From Pseudomonadota bacterium (lineage in GTDB: Bacteria; Pseudomonadota; Alphaproteobacteria; Rhizobiales; Kaistiaceae): DNA of 9,103 nucleotides. Below are positions 1 through 6,241 of the stretch, one piece after another; position 1 is the first letter of the stretch, and each line of letters opens with the position of its first letter. Location: positions 1 through 9,103 of the forward strand of contig JAEZEN010000625.1 of NCBI GenBank assembly GCA_023433185.1, in the 5' to 3' direction. The notes beneath the pieces are model-generated. The model was not told the DNA's origin and did no database searches. It worked only from the letters and a program-made list of their open reading frames with translations. The translations under genes were made by a program, and so were the position numbers.

Positions 1-98
1 GCCCTTCGGGGGGTAACGGCGGCTAAGCGGCTCCGGCTTGCGTGCCGGCGCGAGTGGGCGCAGGGTGACCGTCATCGTGGCCCGGCCGGGGGGAAGAC

Positions 99-770
99 GT
101 GGACTCCGCGATCCAGAATTTCCTCAACGAGTTCGTGATGATGTGGGTGCTGATCGACCCGATCGGCACCGTTCCCGTCTTCCTCATGGTGACCGCCTCC
201 CTCAGGGAGGAGCACCGCCGGATGATCGCGACGCGCGCCGTGCTCGTCTCGGGCGTGATCCTCCTGGCGTTCCTGTTCGGCGGCCATCTCCTGCTCCGCG
301 CGCTCGGCATCCCGCTGCCGTCGTTCCAGATCGCCGGCGGCATCGTGCTCTTCCTGTTCGCGCTGACGATGATCTTCGGACCGACCAAGGAAGAGCAGCA
401 GAAGAAGGAGGTGGAGGAGTCCCTCCCGTCGGCGCTCCAGAGGGCGAAGAGCGTCGCGGTGTTTCCGCTCGCCATACCGTCGATCGCCAGTCCCGGCGCC
501 ATGCTCGGCGTGGTGCTGCTCAACGACAGCGAACAGCTCGATCTGGAGAGCACCATCCTCGATGTGGTGGTGATCGTGCTGGTCCTCAGCATCACCCTGG
601 TCTTCATGTATTCGGCGAAGCAGATCCTGCGCGTGATCGGCGATTCCGGTGCCAACGTGCTGAGCCGGATCATGGGACTGATCCTCGCCGCCGTCGCCGT
701 CGACAGCGTGCTGAGCGCCGTGGCCGAGTACTTCAAGCTCGCCACCCTCGCGCCGGGCGGGCTGCTCTGA
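99..770 (+). CDS. MarC/UPF0056 family integral membrane protein
   Basis: This is a 223-residue polytopic inner-membrane protein of the MarC (UPF0056) family, whose biochemical function is still unclear despite the historical link to multiple antibiotic resistance. The sequence shows the N-terminal family signature DPIGTVPVF (residues 20-28). The second signature PLAIPSIASPG (123-133) normally reads PLAxPxxxGPG, so the first Gly is Ser here. A C-terminal RIMGLILAAVAV helix (190-201) is also present. About six hydrophobic segments are visible, near 8-31, 45-68, 74-94, 118-141, 152-171 and 187-207, with a charged Lys/Glu-rich cytoplasmic-type loop at 95-117. The length is typical for the family. 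The start is GTG at 99, preceded by a G-rich Shine-Dalgarno-like run (88-94); no upstream in-frame start fits better. It stands alone, 129 bases before the next gene on the same strand. Confidence 0.93.
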   Translation: MDSAIQNFLNEFVMMWVLIDPIGTVPVFLMVTASLREEHRRMIATRAVLVSGVILLAFLFGGHLLLRALGIPLPSFQIAGGIVLFLFALTMIFGPTKEEQQKKEVEESLPSALQRAKSVAVFPLAIPSIASPGAMLGVVLLNDSEQLDLESTILDVVVIVLVLSITLVFMYSAKQILRVIGDSGANVLSRIMGLILAAVAVDSVLSAVAEYFKLATLAPGGLL

Positions 771-899
771 GGGGGGCGCCCATGGTCGGCCCGCCAGCCT
801 CGCCCCTGAATGTTCGCTGAAGGGCCGTTTCAGTGCGGATTAAGTGTCGGCAGTCGAAGATCGTCCCGACATTGTTCCGTTGGTTGGGGAGAAGACGCC

Positions 900-1718
900 A
901 TGCTTGCCGGGTTTCACGGGATCGCCGCCGCCGCCGCGCTCGCGCTTGCCGCCATGACGGGGGCTGCGTCGGCCGCCCAGATCTTCATCCAGTCCGAACT
1001 GACGCATGGCTTCGCGCGGGTCCAGTCCGGCGTCCTCCACGCCAGTGGCCATGCCGACAACGCCATCCGGTTCGAGATGGTGCGGCTCGAAGGCAGCCGC
1101 GTCGCCTTTCGCGCCCCCGACGGAACCTATCTGCGGGCGGGGGTCGGCCAGCAGACGCTGCTCGCCATAGGCAGCCCGCACATCCGCGGCTGGGAGACGT
1201 TCGAGATGGTCGCCTTCGGCGGCGCCCACGGCCTACGCTCGGTGCAGAACGGCAAGTTCGTCGAGGTCGATCGCCCGACCGGGCGAATGAGCGCGACCGG
1301 CACGACCCGCGCCACCCAGGCGCTGTTCCGCTTCGTGACCGCGCCGGCCGCGGCCCCCCCGCCGCCGCCGCGGGTCGATTGGACCGGGCGCTGGACCCAG
1401 ATATGGCTGGCGAGCCCCAACGGAAACCTCCATCGGCCGCCGGCCGGGTCGCGCGCCGACTTCACGATCTCTGTCAATCGCGAGGTCGAGATGACCGCCG
1501 GCTGCAACACCAAGTTCGCCAATCTCGTGCTGGGCGGCGGCCGCGATGCGCGGTTCCGTGACCAGATGACGACGCGCCGCAATTGCGGCGACCAGTACCA
1601 GGGCTACGAGGAGGGATTCGCCCAGGCGATGGGCAACGTCACCGCCTACGAGCTGCGGGAGGGCCAGGTCGCCTTCCTCGACGCCCGGGGCCGGGTCCTC
1701 ATCCAGATCGGCCGTTGA
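900..1718 (+). CDS. Exported two-domain protein: beta-trefoil-like plus META (HslJ-like) domain
   Basis: This is a 272-residue predicted secreted or periplasmic protein. I choose ATG at 900 because GGGGAGAAG lies just upstream and because it opens a clean signal peptide: a short N-terminus, an Ala-rich core at 7-23 and an ASA|AQ cleavage site near residue 25. An in-frame start 30 codons upstream would bury this signal. Residues about 27-147 have the rhythm of a fascin/ricin-type beta-trefoil, with repeated strand units such as VAFRAPDGTYLRA (68-80) and GLRSVQNGKFVEV (111-123). A Pro-rich linker (about 148-157) follows. Residues about 160-272 resemble a META/HslJ domain: a W..RW opening, GCN at 201-203, a TTRRNC segment at 224-229, a Glu/Phe-rich helix and the closing strands VAFLDARGRVLIQI. 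META domains occur in envelope-stress and heat-shock lipoproteins, but this protein has no lipobox. Binding partner and function are unknown. The trefoil assignment is less certain than META. Confidence 0.82.
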   Translation: MLAGFHGIAAAAALALAAMTGAASAAQIFIQSELTHGFARVQSGVLHASGHADNAIRFEMVRLEGSRVAFRAPDGTYLRAGVGQQTLLAIGSPHIRGWETFEMVAFGGAHGLRSVQNGKFVEVDRPTGRMSATGTTRATQALFRFVTAPAAAPPPPPRVDWTGRWTQIWLASPNGNLHRPPAGSRADFTISVNREVEMTAGCNTKFANLVLGGGRDARFRDQMTTRRNCGDQYQGYEEGFAQAMGNVTAYELREGQVAFLDARGRVLIQIGR

Positions 1719-1743
1719 CCGGGCGACCCGCGGATGACGCGGC

Positions 1744-1788
1744 GAACGCTGCGGCGTGAGGCCCGGAGGGGCCGCGGCCGCAGCGTTC
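1744..1788. terminator. Long hairpin between convergent stop codons
   Basis: A perfect 12-bp inverted repeat has arms at 1744-1755 (GAACGCTGCGGC) and 1777-1788. It encloses a second 5-bp stem, GGCCC at 1760-1764 pairing with GGGCC at 1769-1773 around a GGAG loop. It lies 26 bases after the stop at 1718, and its right arm overlaps the TGA of the opposite metalloprotease gene (1787-1789). This is the expected place for a bidirectional transcription terminator. Neither side has a clear T-tract, so termination strength is uncertain. It could also act as an RNA 3'-end stabiliser. Confidence 0.62.
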
Positions 1789-3673
1789 AGACGACGAAGA
1801 AGTCGTTGGCGGCGAGGCCCGCATCCTTGTTGAACTTGGCGATCTGGACGTCGCCGCCCTTTGTCTTGGTGCCGTCGAGGTCGTAGTAGAGCTTCCCCGT
1901 CTTCTTGTGCCAGTAGACGAGGTGGTCGTCCTTGCCGGGCTTCTTGCCCCCCGCGGCGAAGTCCTTCTTCGAAAGCTTGCCCGGGTCGAGCTCGGTGAAG
2001 ACGGCGCCCGACAGGAAGATGCGATCGTCCTTGTGGGCGAAGTCGAGGATCTTGTCCCGGTGCTTCGCCGCCTCGGCCTTCGAGCCGACGGGGAAATCGA
2101 ACACGAAGGTGTCCTTCCCGCGGCCGCCCTTCAGCATGTCGCGGCCGAGGCCGCCGTTCAGGACGTTGTCGCCGCGGTTTCCGGTGATCTCGTTGGCGAA
2201 CGCGTTGCCGGTAGCGTCGATCGACGCCTTGCCGGTCAGCTTCAGGTTCTCGACCGCCCCGCGGACCTGCGCGCCCTCGCGGAGGTCGAAGGTCACCGAG
2301 GCCCGCACGAGGTCGGTGCCGCCGCTTCCCGGAACGCTCTCGTCGACGATGTCGCGCGCATCATCGACCTTGTAGCGGTCGTTGCCGCCGAGACCGCGCA
2401 TGATGTCGGCGCCGCCCTTGCCGTCGAGGAGGTTGGCGCTGCCGGTGCCCACCAGCGTGTTGGCGAGCTGATTGCCGATCGCCTTGACCGCCTTGGTGCC
2501 GAGGAGGGTGAGGTTCTCGATGTTGCCCTTGGCGTGGTCGCGGTCGCTGAGGTCGAAGCTGATCGTGGCATAGACCGTGTCGATGCCGCCGCTGCCGGCC
2601 ACCGATTCGTCCACGACATCGCCGGTATTGTCGACGAAGTAGGTGTCGTTGCCGCCCAGGCCGCGCATCACGTCCGCCCCCGCCCGGCCGTCGAGGACGT
2701 TGGCGGCGGCATTGCCGGTGAGGGTGTCCCGGCCCGATCCTCCGGTGGCGTTCTCGATGACGACGCCGTGGGCGATCGTGAAGCCGCCGTGAACCCCGCG
2801 GACGGAGGAGACGAAGCCGCCGCCCCCGGCCTCGACTTCGAGCGTCGCCGCCCGGAGATCGATGGTCGCACGTGCACTGCCGGTGTGGACGATCGTGTCG
2901 GTCCCGCCCGCGTCCCAGATGCAGAGGTAGGAGGTGCCGGTGCCGTTGGCATCGGGCAGCCGGTAGGTGTCGTTTCCGGTGCGGTAGGTGAGGTTGGCGC
3001 CGTATTTCGCCTGGAGCACGGCGATGTCGATCGCCATCGGCATACCCTCGAATCCGTATCCGGCGCCGGCCTCGGGCTCGCCGCTCGGGTTTTTCGGCCA
3101 GCCGCTGTTGTAGGACATCATCGTGAAGATGCCCTGGTTCAGCTGGTGGAGACCGTAGTCGTCGAACGCCGAGGTGACGCCGGGAAAGACCGTGGAGGTG
3201 CCGCCATTGTCGTGGGGATGGGCGAGACCGAGGCCGTGGCCGAGCTCGTGGATGATGGTGACGAAGCCGTAGCCGCCCTGCTCGAGCCCGCCGCTGCCCG
3301 GCGCGTTCCAGTCCCAGCCGAGACCGTCGGCATTGAAGGCCCCGATGCCGGCGTCGGCGGTGCCCGGCGGCCAGAAGAAGCCGAGAAAAGGCCCCATCGA
3401 CGCTTGGTCGCCGCGGATGAGGATCAGGTCGGCCGCATCCCGGTCGTCGACGGCCGCGAAACTGACATTCAGGAAGCTCTCGAACAGCGCGAAGGCCAGC
3501 TCGAACTGGGCGATCTCATAGGCCGTCCACGCCGACGACGTGAGGGGATCGTCGTCTTCGAACTCGAAGGTCTCACCGGCCTGGGCGAAATAGTAGGTGA
3601 TCGAGGACGAGTCGATGCGCGTCCCCCAGTCGATGCCGGTCGTCAGTGGCGTCGCCATGGCGGTAAGTTTCAT
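1787..3673 (-). CDS. Serralysin-like M10 zinc metalloprotease with RTX modules, type I secreted
   Basis: This is a predicted extracellular calcium-binding metalloprotease of about 628 residues. The N-terminal catalytic domain carries the metzincin zinc motif HELGHGLGLAH (142-152), followed by PHD and the Met-turn TMMSY (184-188) with the serralysin-type Tyr. No N-terminal signal peptide is seen. The C-terminus ends DFFVV, an acidic residue followed by hydrophobic residues, as in type I (ABC/MFP/TolC-type) secretion substrates. Between them lie RTX segments. Two ungapped 89-residue modules begin with DVMRGLGGND (334) and DIMRGLGGND (423), and a third partial copy begins at 512. Start choice: ATG at 3673 follows GGGAGG with no spacer, while ATG at 3658 is 15 bases from it, so the start is uncertain by five codons. 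A longer frame to 3736 exists but adds an unlikely Arg-rich head. No type I transporter genes are nearby. It lies convergent to the trefoil-META gene and divergent from the dehydratase. Confidence 0.93.
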   Translation of the reverse strand: MKLTAMATPLTTGIDWGTRIDSSSITYYFAQAGETFEFEDDDPLTSSAWTAYEIAQFELAFALFESFLNVSFAAVDDRDAADLILIRGDQASMGPFLGFFWPPGTADAGIGAFNADGLGWDWNAPGSGGLEQGGYGFVTIIHELGHGLGLAHPHDNGGTSTVFPGVTSAFDDYGLHQLNQGIFTMMSYNSGWPKNPSGEPEAGAGYGFEGMPMAIDIAVLQAKYGANLTYRTGNDTYRLPDANGTGTSYLCIWDAGGTDTIVHTGSARATIDLRAATLEVEAGGGGFVSSVRGVHGGFTIAHGVVIENATGGSGRDTLTGNAAANVLDGRAGADVMRGLGGNDTYFVDNTGDVVDESVAGSGGIDTVYATISFDLSDRDHAKGNIENLTLLGTKAVKAIGNQLANTLVGTGSANLLDGKGGADIMRGLGGNDRYKVDDARDIVDESVPGSGGTDLVRASVTFDLREGAQVRGAVENLKLTGKASIDATGNAFANEITGNRGDNVLNGGLGRDMLKGGRGKDTFVFDFPVGSKAEAAKHRDKILDFAHKDDRIFLSGAVFTELDPGKLSKKDFAAGGKKPGKDDHLVYWHKKTGKLYYDLDGTKTKGGDVQIAKFNKDAGLAANDFFVV

Positions 3674-3721
3674 CCTCCCAGGGATCCGTGCGCGCCGGCG
3701 ATCATGTGGACTGGATTCGCC

Positions 3722-3727
3722 CAGTAT
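3722..3727 (-). promoter_or_regulatory. Candidate -10 element for the metalloprotease gene
   Basis: Read on the - strand, 3727 to 3722 is TATACT, a five-of-six match to the sigma-70 -10 consensus TATAAT. It lies in otherwise G+C-rich DNA about 49 bases upstream of the ATG at 3673. This would place transcription start near 3715. No good -35 hexamer is found 16-18 bases further upstream. The same bases form part of a GTATAC palindrome (3723-3728), so an activator or repressor site is an alternative reading. Confidence 0.35.
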
Positions 3728-3844
3728 ACCCGCCATGGGGTAACGCGGGTTTCACGAATTCTCGCGCCATGACCCACCGCCGCTCGCCCGCGCCCGGTCG
3801 GCGGGCACGGCGCGGGCCGGCGATTCCCGCGCACAGTGACATAC

Positions 3845-3852
3845 GGTATACC
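3845..3852. promoter_or_regulatory. GGTATACC palindrome, candidate GntR-type operator or promoter core
   Basis: A perfect 8-bp palindrome sits 53 bases before the dehydratase start codon. With its flanks it reads CGGTATACCA (3844-3853), one outer base short of the TNGTNNACNA pattern known for FadR-subfamily GntR operators. Those regulators often control sugar-acid catabolic operons. On the + strand, TATACC (3847-3852) could also serve as a weak -10, giving a start near 3859. No regulator gene is present in the window, so the assignment is inference. Confidence 0.35.
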
Positions 3853-3904
3853 AGCGGGACCCCACCGCCGCGCATCCACCACGCCGAAACCGACAGGGCC
3901 GACC

Positions 3905-5080
3905 ATGAGAATCGAAAGCGTCGACTTCTTCTATCTCGCGATGCCCGAGATCACGACCGCCGGCGACGGCAGCCAGGATGCGCTGGTCGTCCGCGTCACC
4001 GCCGGCGGCCATGTCGGCTGGGGCGAATGCGAGGCAGCGCCGCTGCCCTCGATCGCGGCCTTCGTCTGCCCGATGTCGCACGGTGCCTGCCGGCCCGTGT
4101 CGGCCTCCGTGCTCGGGGAGACGCTGGACGGGCCCGACGACATCCGCCGGATGGCCGCGACGATCGCCTATAACAGCATGGACCTTCTCCAGGCCGCCCA
4201 CACCTGGTCGGGCGTCGAAATGGCGATGTGGGACCTGCTCGGCCGCGCCCGGGGCGTGCCGTGCTGGAAGCTGCTCGGCTACGACGCCGCCTACCCCAAG
4301 ATCCCCTATGCCTCCGTTCTCTTCGGCACCGATGCCGGGGAGACGTTCGCCCGCGCCCGGGAGATGAGCGGCCGCGGCTTCCGGGCGGCGAAATTCGGCT
4401 GGGCCCCGTTCGGCGATTCGCTCGAGGGCGACATCGCCCACCTCGATGCGGCCCGCGAGGGCCTCGGCCCCGACGGCCTCCTGCTCATCGATGCCGGCCA
4501 GATCTTCGGCGAGGATGTCGACGCGGCGGCGCTCCGGCTCGACGCGATGGAGCGGAACCGCGTCACCTTCTTCGAGGAGCCCTTCCACGGCTCGGCCTAC
4601 CGGGCCTATGGCGAGCTCCGCGACCGGCTGAAGACAGTGAAGACCGCCGGCGGCGAGGCCGCCCACAACCGGCACATGGCCGAGCACCTCATCGATTTCG
4701 GCCGCGTCGGCTACATCCAGATCGACTGCGGCCGCATCGGCGGCCGGTGGCCGGCCAAGCAGGTCGCCGACTACGCGGTGGCGCGCGGCGTGACCTACAT
4801 CAACCACACCTTCACGTCGAACCTCGCGCTGAGCGCCTCGATGCAGCCCTTCGCCGGCCTCCGGGACCACGTCATCTGCGAGTATCCGACGACGCTCAAG
4901 CAGCTCGCCGTCGACCTGACGCGCGACCACATCGTCCCGGACGGGAACGGCGAGATCCACGTGCCCGATGCACCCGGCCTCGGCGTCACGGTCGATCCCG
5001 ATGCCCTCCGGCGCTACGGCCAGGACGTCGAGATCAGGGTCGCGGGCAAGGTGCTCTTCTCCACCGCCGCCGTGGACTGA
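3905..5080 (+). CDS. Enolase-superfamily dehydratase, mandelate racemase subgroup, substrate unknown
   Basis: This 391-residue cytoplasmic enzyme would abstract a proton alpha to a carboxylate using Mg2+. It most likely dehydrates an acid sugar to a 2-keto-3-deoxy acid. The N-terminal capping domain (about 1-125) includes GWGEC (38-42), and the C-terminal barrel carries the catalytic residues. Metal ligands are Asp196 (LIDAG), Glu225 (FFEEP) and Glu251 (GGEAAHN). The Asp274/His301 pair matches the general-base dyad of mandelate racemase, with the same 27-residue spacing as Asp270/His297. In the second barrel strand, GFRAAKFGW, Lys163 is present, but the position of the second Lys of the usual KxK is Gly165. 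This argues for a one-base dehydratase rather than a racemase. ATG at 3905 gives the normal family N-terminus; an in-frame start 23 codons upstream adds a non-conserved Pro/Arg-rich leader. It probably forms an operon with the downstream dehydrogenase. The specific sugar acid cannot be deduced. Confidence 0.93.
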   Translation: MRIESVDFFYLAMPEITTAGDGSQDALVVRVTAGGHVGWGECEAAPLPSIAAFVCPMSHGACRPVSASVLGETLDGPDDIRRMAATIAYNSMDLLQAAHTWSGVEMAMWDLLGRARGVPCWKLLGYDAAYPKIPYASVLFGTDAGETFARAREMSGRGFRAAKFGWAPFGDSLEGDIAHLDAAREGLGPDGLLLIDAGQIFGEDVDAAALRLDAMERNRVTFFEEPFHGSAYRAYGELRDRLKTVKTAGGEAAHNRHMAEHLIDFGRVGYIQIDCGRIGGRWPAKQVADYAVARGVTYINHTFTSNLALSASMQPFAGLRDHVICEYPTTLKQLAVDLTRDHIVPDGNGEIHVPDAPGLGVTVDPDALRRYGQDVEIRVAGKVLFSTAAVD

Positions 5081-5082
5081 GG

Positions 5083-5141
5083 CCTCCCGCACCCCGGCGG
5101 GCTTGAATGCCGGCGTCCGGCCGGCGCAGGATCGCGGGAGG
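5083..5141 (+). repeat. Inverted repeat in the dehydratase-dehydrogenase gap
   Basis: CCTCCCGC at 5083-5090 is perfectly complementary to GCGGGAGG at 5134-5141. The enclosed segment carries a smaller hairpin, GCCGG at 5109-5113 with CCGGC at 5117-5121. The structure begins three bases after the dehydratase stop and ends about 38 bases before the GTG of the next gene. It has no T-tract. Possible roles are partial termination, mRNA stabilisation of the first cistron, or chance in G+C-rich DNA. Confidence 0.4.
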
Positions 5142-5179
5142 GGTGGCCGAGATGCCGCCGCGAGCGAGGGGGGTGCCGA

Positions 5180-6241
5180 GTGAAGGCGATCGTGATCGAC
5201 GGAGCAAAGACCGCGGCGTTCCGCACCGTCGCGCAGGAGCCGCTCGGCCCGGGAGACGTGCTCGTCCGCCTCCTCGCCACCGGCATCTGCGGCACCGATG
5301 TCGAGATCTTCGACGGCACCATGCCCTATTTCACCGCCGGCATGGCACGCTATCCGGTCATACCGGGGCACGAATGGGTCGGCGAGATCGTCGAGACGGG
5401 GACGGCCGTCACCGGCTTCCGCCCCGGGGATCGGGTCGTCGGCGAATGCTCCGTCGGCTGCATGGCCTGCGCCACCTGCCTTGCGGGCGCCTATCACCGT
5501 TGCGCCCGGCGCACCGAGACGGGGATTCTCAACCGGAACGGCGGATTCGCCGAATACGTGACCTTTCCGGCCCTCTTCCTCCACCCCATCGCACGGCATG
5601 TGCCGATCGAATGTGCGGCCATGGTCGAGCCGGCCGCCGTCGCGTTCAACGGCGTCCGCCGCGCCGGGGTCTCGCCGCGCGACAGCGTGGCGGTGTTCGG
5701 CGACGGCCCCATCGGGCTGCTCGTGGCGATGATGGCCCGGGCGTTCGCCGCCAGGCATGTCACCGTCGTCGGCGGCACGCCGCATCGGTTGGCCCTCGCC
5801 CGCGACCTCGGCGTCGACGCGACCATCGACATCGGTGACGCGCCCGACATCGCGGCCGCGCTTCAGGACGCGTCGGGGGCGGCGCCGACGGTGGCGATCG
5901 AGGCGACCGGCAACCCGGCGGCCGTGGAGACGGCGATCAACGCGGTCGCGACCGGCGGTCGGATCGTTCTCCTCGGCCTGTTCACCGGACAAAGACCCCG
6001 GGCGCTCGACCTCGACCGGCTGGTGATCGGCGAGATCAGCCTGCGCGGCGCGCTCGGCAGTCCCGGTGTGTGGCCCGACGTGATCCGCCTGATCGAGAGC
6101 GGGCGGATAGACCCGCGCCCCCTCGTCAGCGAGACCCTGCCGCTCTCCGGATTCGTCGACGGGATCGCCCGCGTCCGGGCACGGAGCGGCGTCAAGGTGA
6201 TGATCCGCCACGACCTGCGAGAGGCCGGCCGGGTCGCCTAA
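5180..6241 (+). CDS. Zinc-dependent medium-chain alcohol/polyol dehydrogenase (Tdh/sorbitol dehydrogenase-like)
   Basis: This 353-residue cytoplasmic NAD(P)-dependent oxidoreductase of the medium-chain dehydrogenase superfamily interconverts a secondary alcohol and a ketone. The GroES-like domain (about 25-135) has catalytic-zinc ligands Cys37 (GICGTD) and His64-Glu65 (GHE), with Glu150 as a further candidate. All four structural-zinc cysteines are present (94, 97, 100, 108; CxxCxxCx7C). The Rossmann domain has GDGPIG (174-179). The second strand ends VVGGTPHR (196-203) without the usual Asp/Glu that selects NAD, so NADP use is possible. Length is normal for the family. The start is GTG at 5180, preceded by a GAGGGGGG-type ribosome site. 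It follows the dehydratase by 99 bases, so it probably acts in the same sugar-acid or polyol pathway. Its TAA overlaps the stop codon of the opposite topoisomerase gene. Confidence 0.94.
   Translation: MKAIVIDGAKTAAFRTVAQEPLGPGDVLVRLLATGICGTDVEIFDGTMPYFTAGMARYPVIPGHEWVGEIVETGTAVTGFRPGDRVVGECSVGCMACATCLAGAYHRCARRTETGILNRNGGFAEYVTFPALFLHPIARHVPIECAAMVEPAAVAFNGVRRAGVSPRDSVAVFGDGPIGLLVAMMARAFAARHVTVVGGTPHRLALARDLGVDATIDIGDAPDIAAALQDASGAAPTVAIEATGNPAAVETAINAVATGGRIVLLGLFTGQRPRALDLDRLVIGEISLRGALGSPGVWPDVIRLIESGRIDPRPLVSETLPLSGFVDGIARVRARSGVKVMIRHDLREAGRVA

Noticed and set aside
1..26. Possible last codons of an upstream + strand gene (frames ending at 16 or at 26).
   Set aside because: Only four to eight codons are visible in either frame, too few to support a gene call.
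23..745. A 240-codon open frame on the - strand opposite the MarC family gene.
   Set aside because: It is Ser/Arg/Thr-rich with no recognisable domain, and it overlaps almost exactly a gene with clear family signatures.
817..833. A CTGAA/TTCAG hairpin after the MarC family gene as its terminator.
   Set aside because: It has only 5 bp with a 7-base loop and no T-tract, no stronger than chance pairing.
810..899. A 30-codon in-frame extension of the trefoil-META protein.
   Set aside because: It would place a Cys/Ser/Arg-rich leader before a good signal peptide, and the ribosome site lies just before the ATG at 900.
1907..3772. A 621-codon open frame on the + strand opposite the metalloprotease.
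   Set aside because: The product is a Val/Ala/Glu/Asp-rich antisense shadow. The - strand frame has the zinc motif, the RTX modules and a secretion C-terminus.
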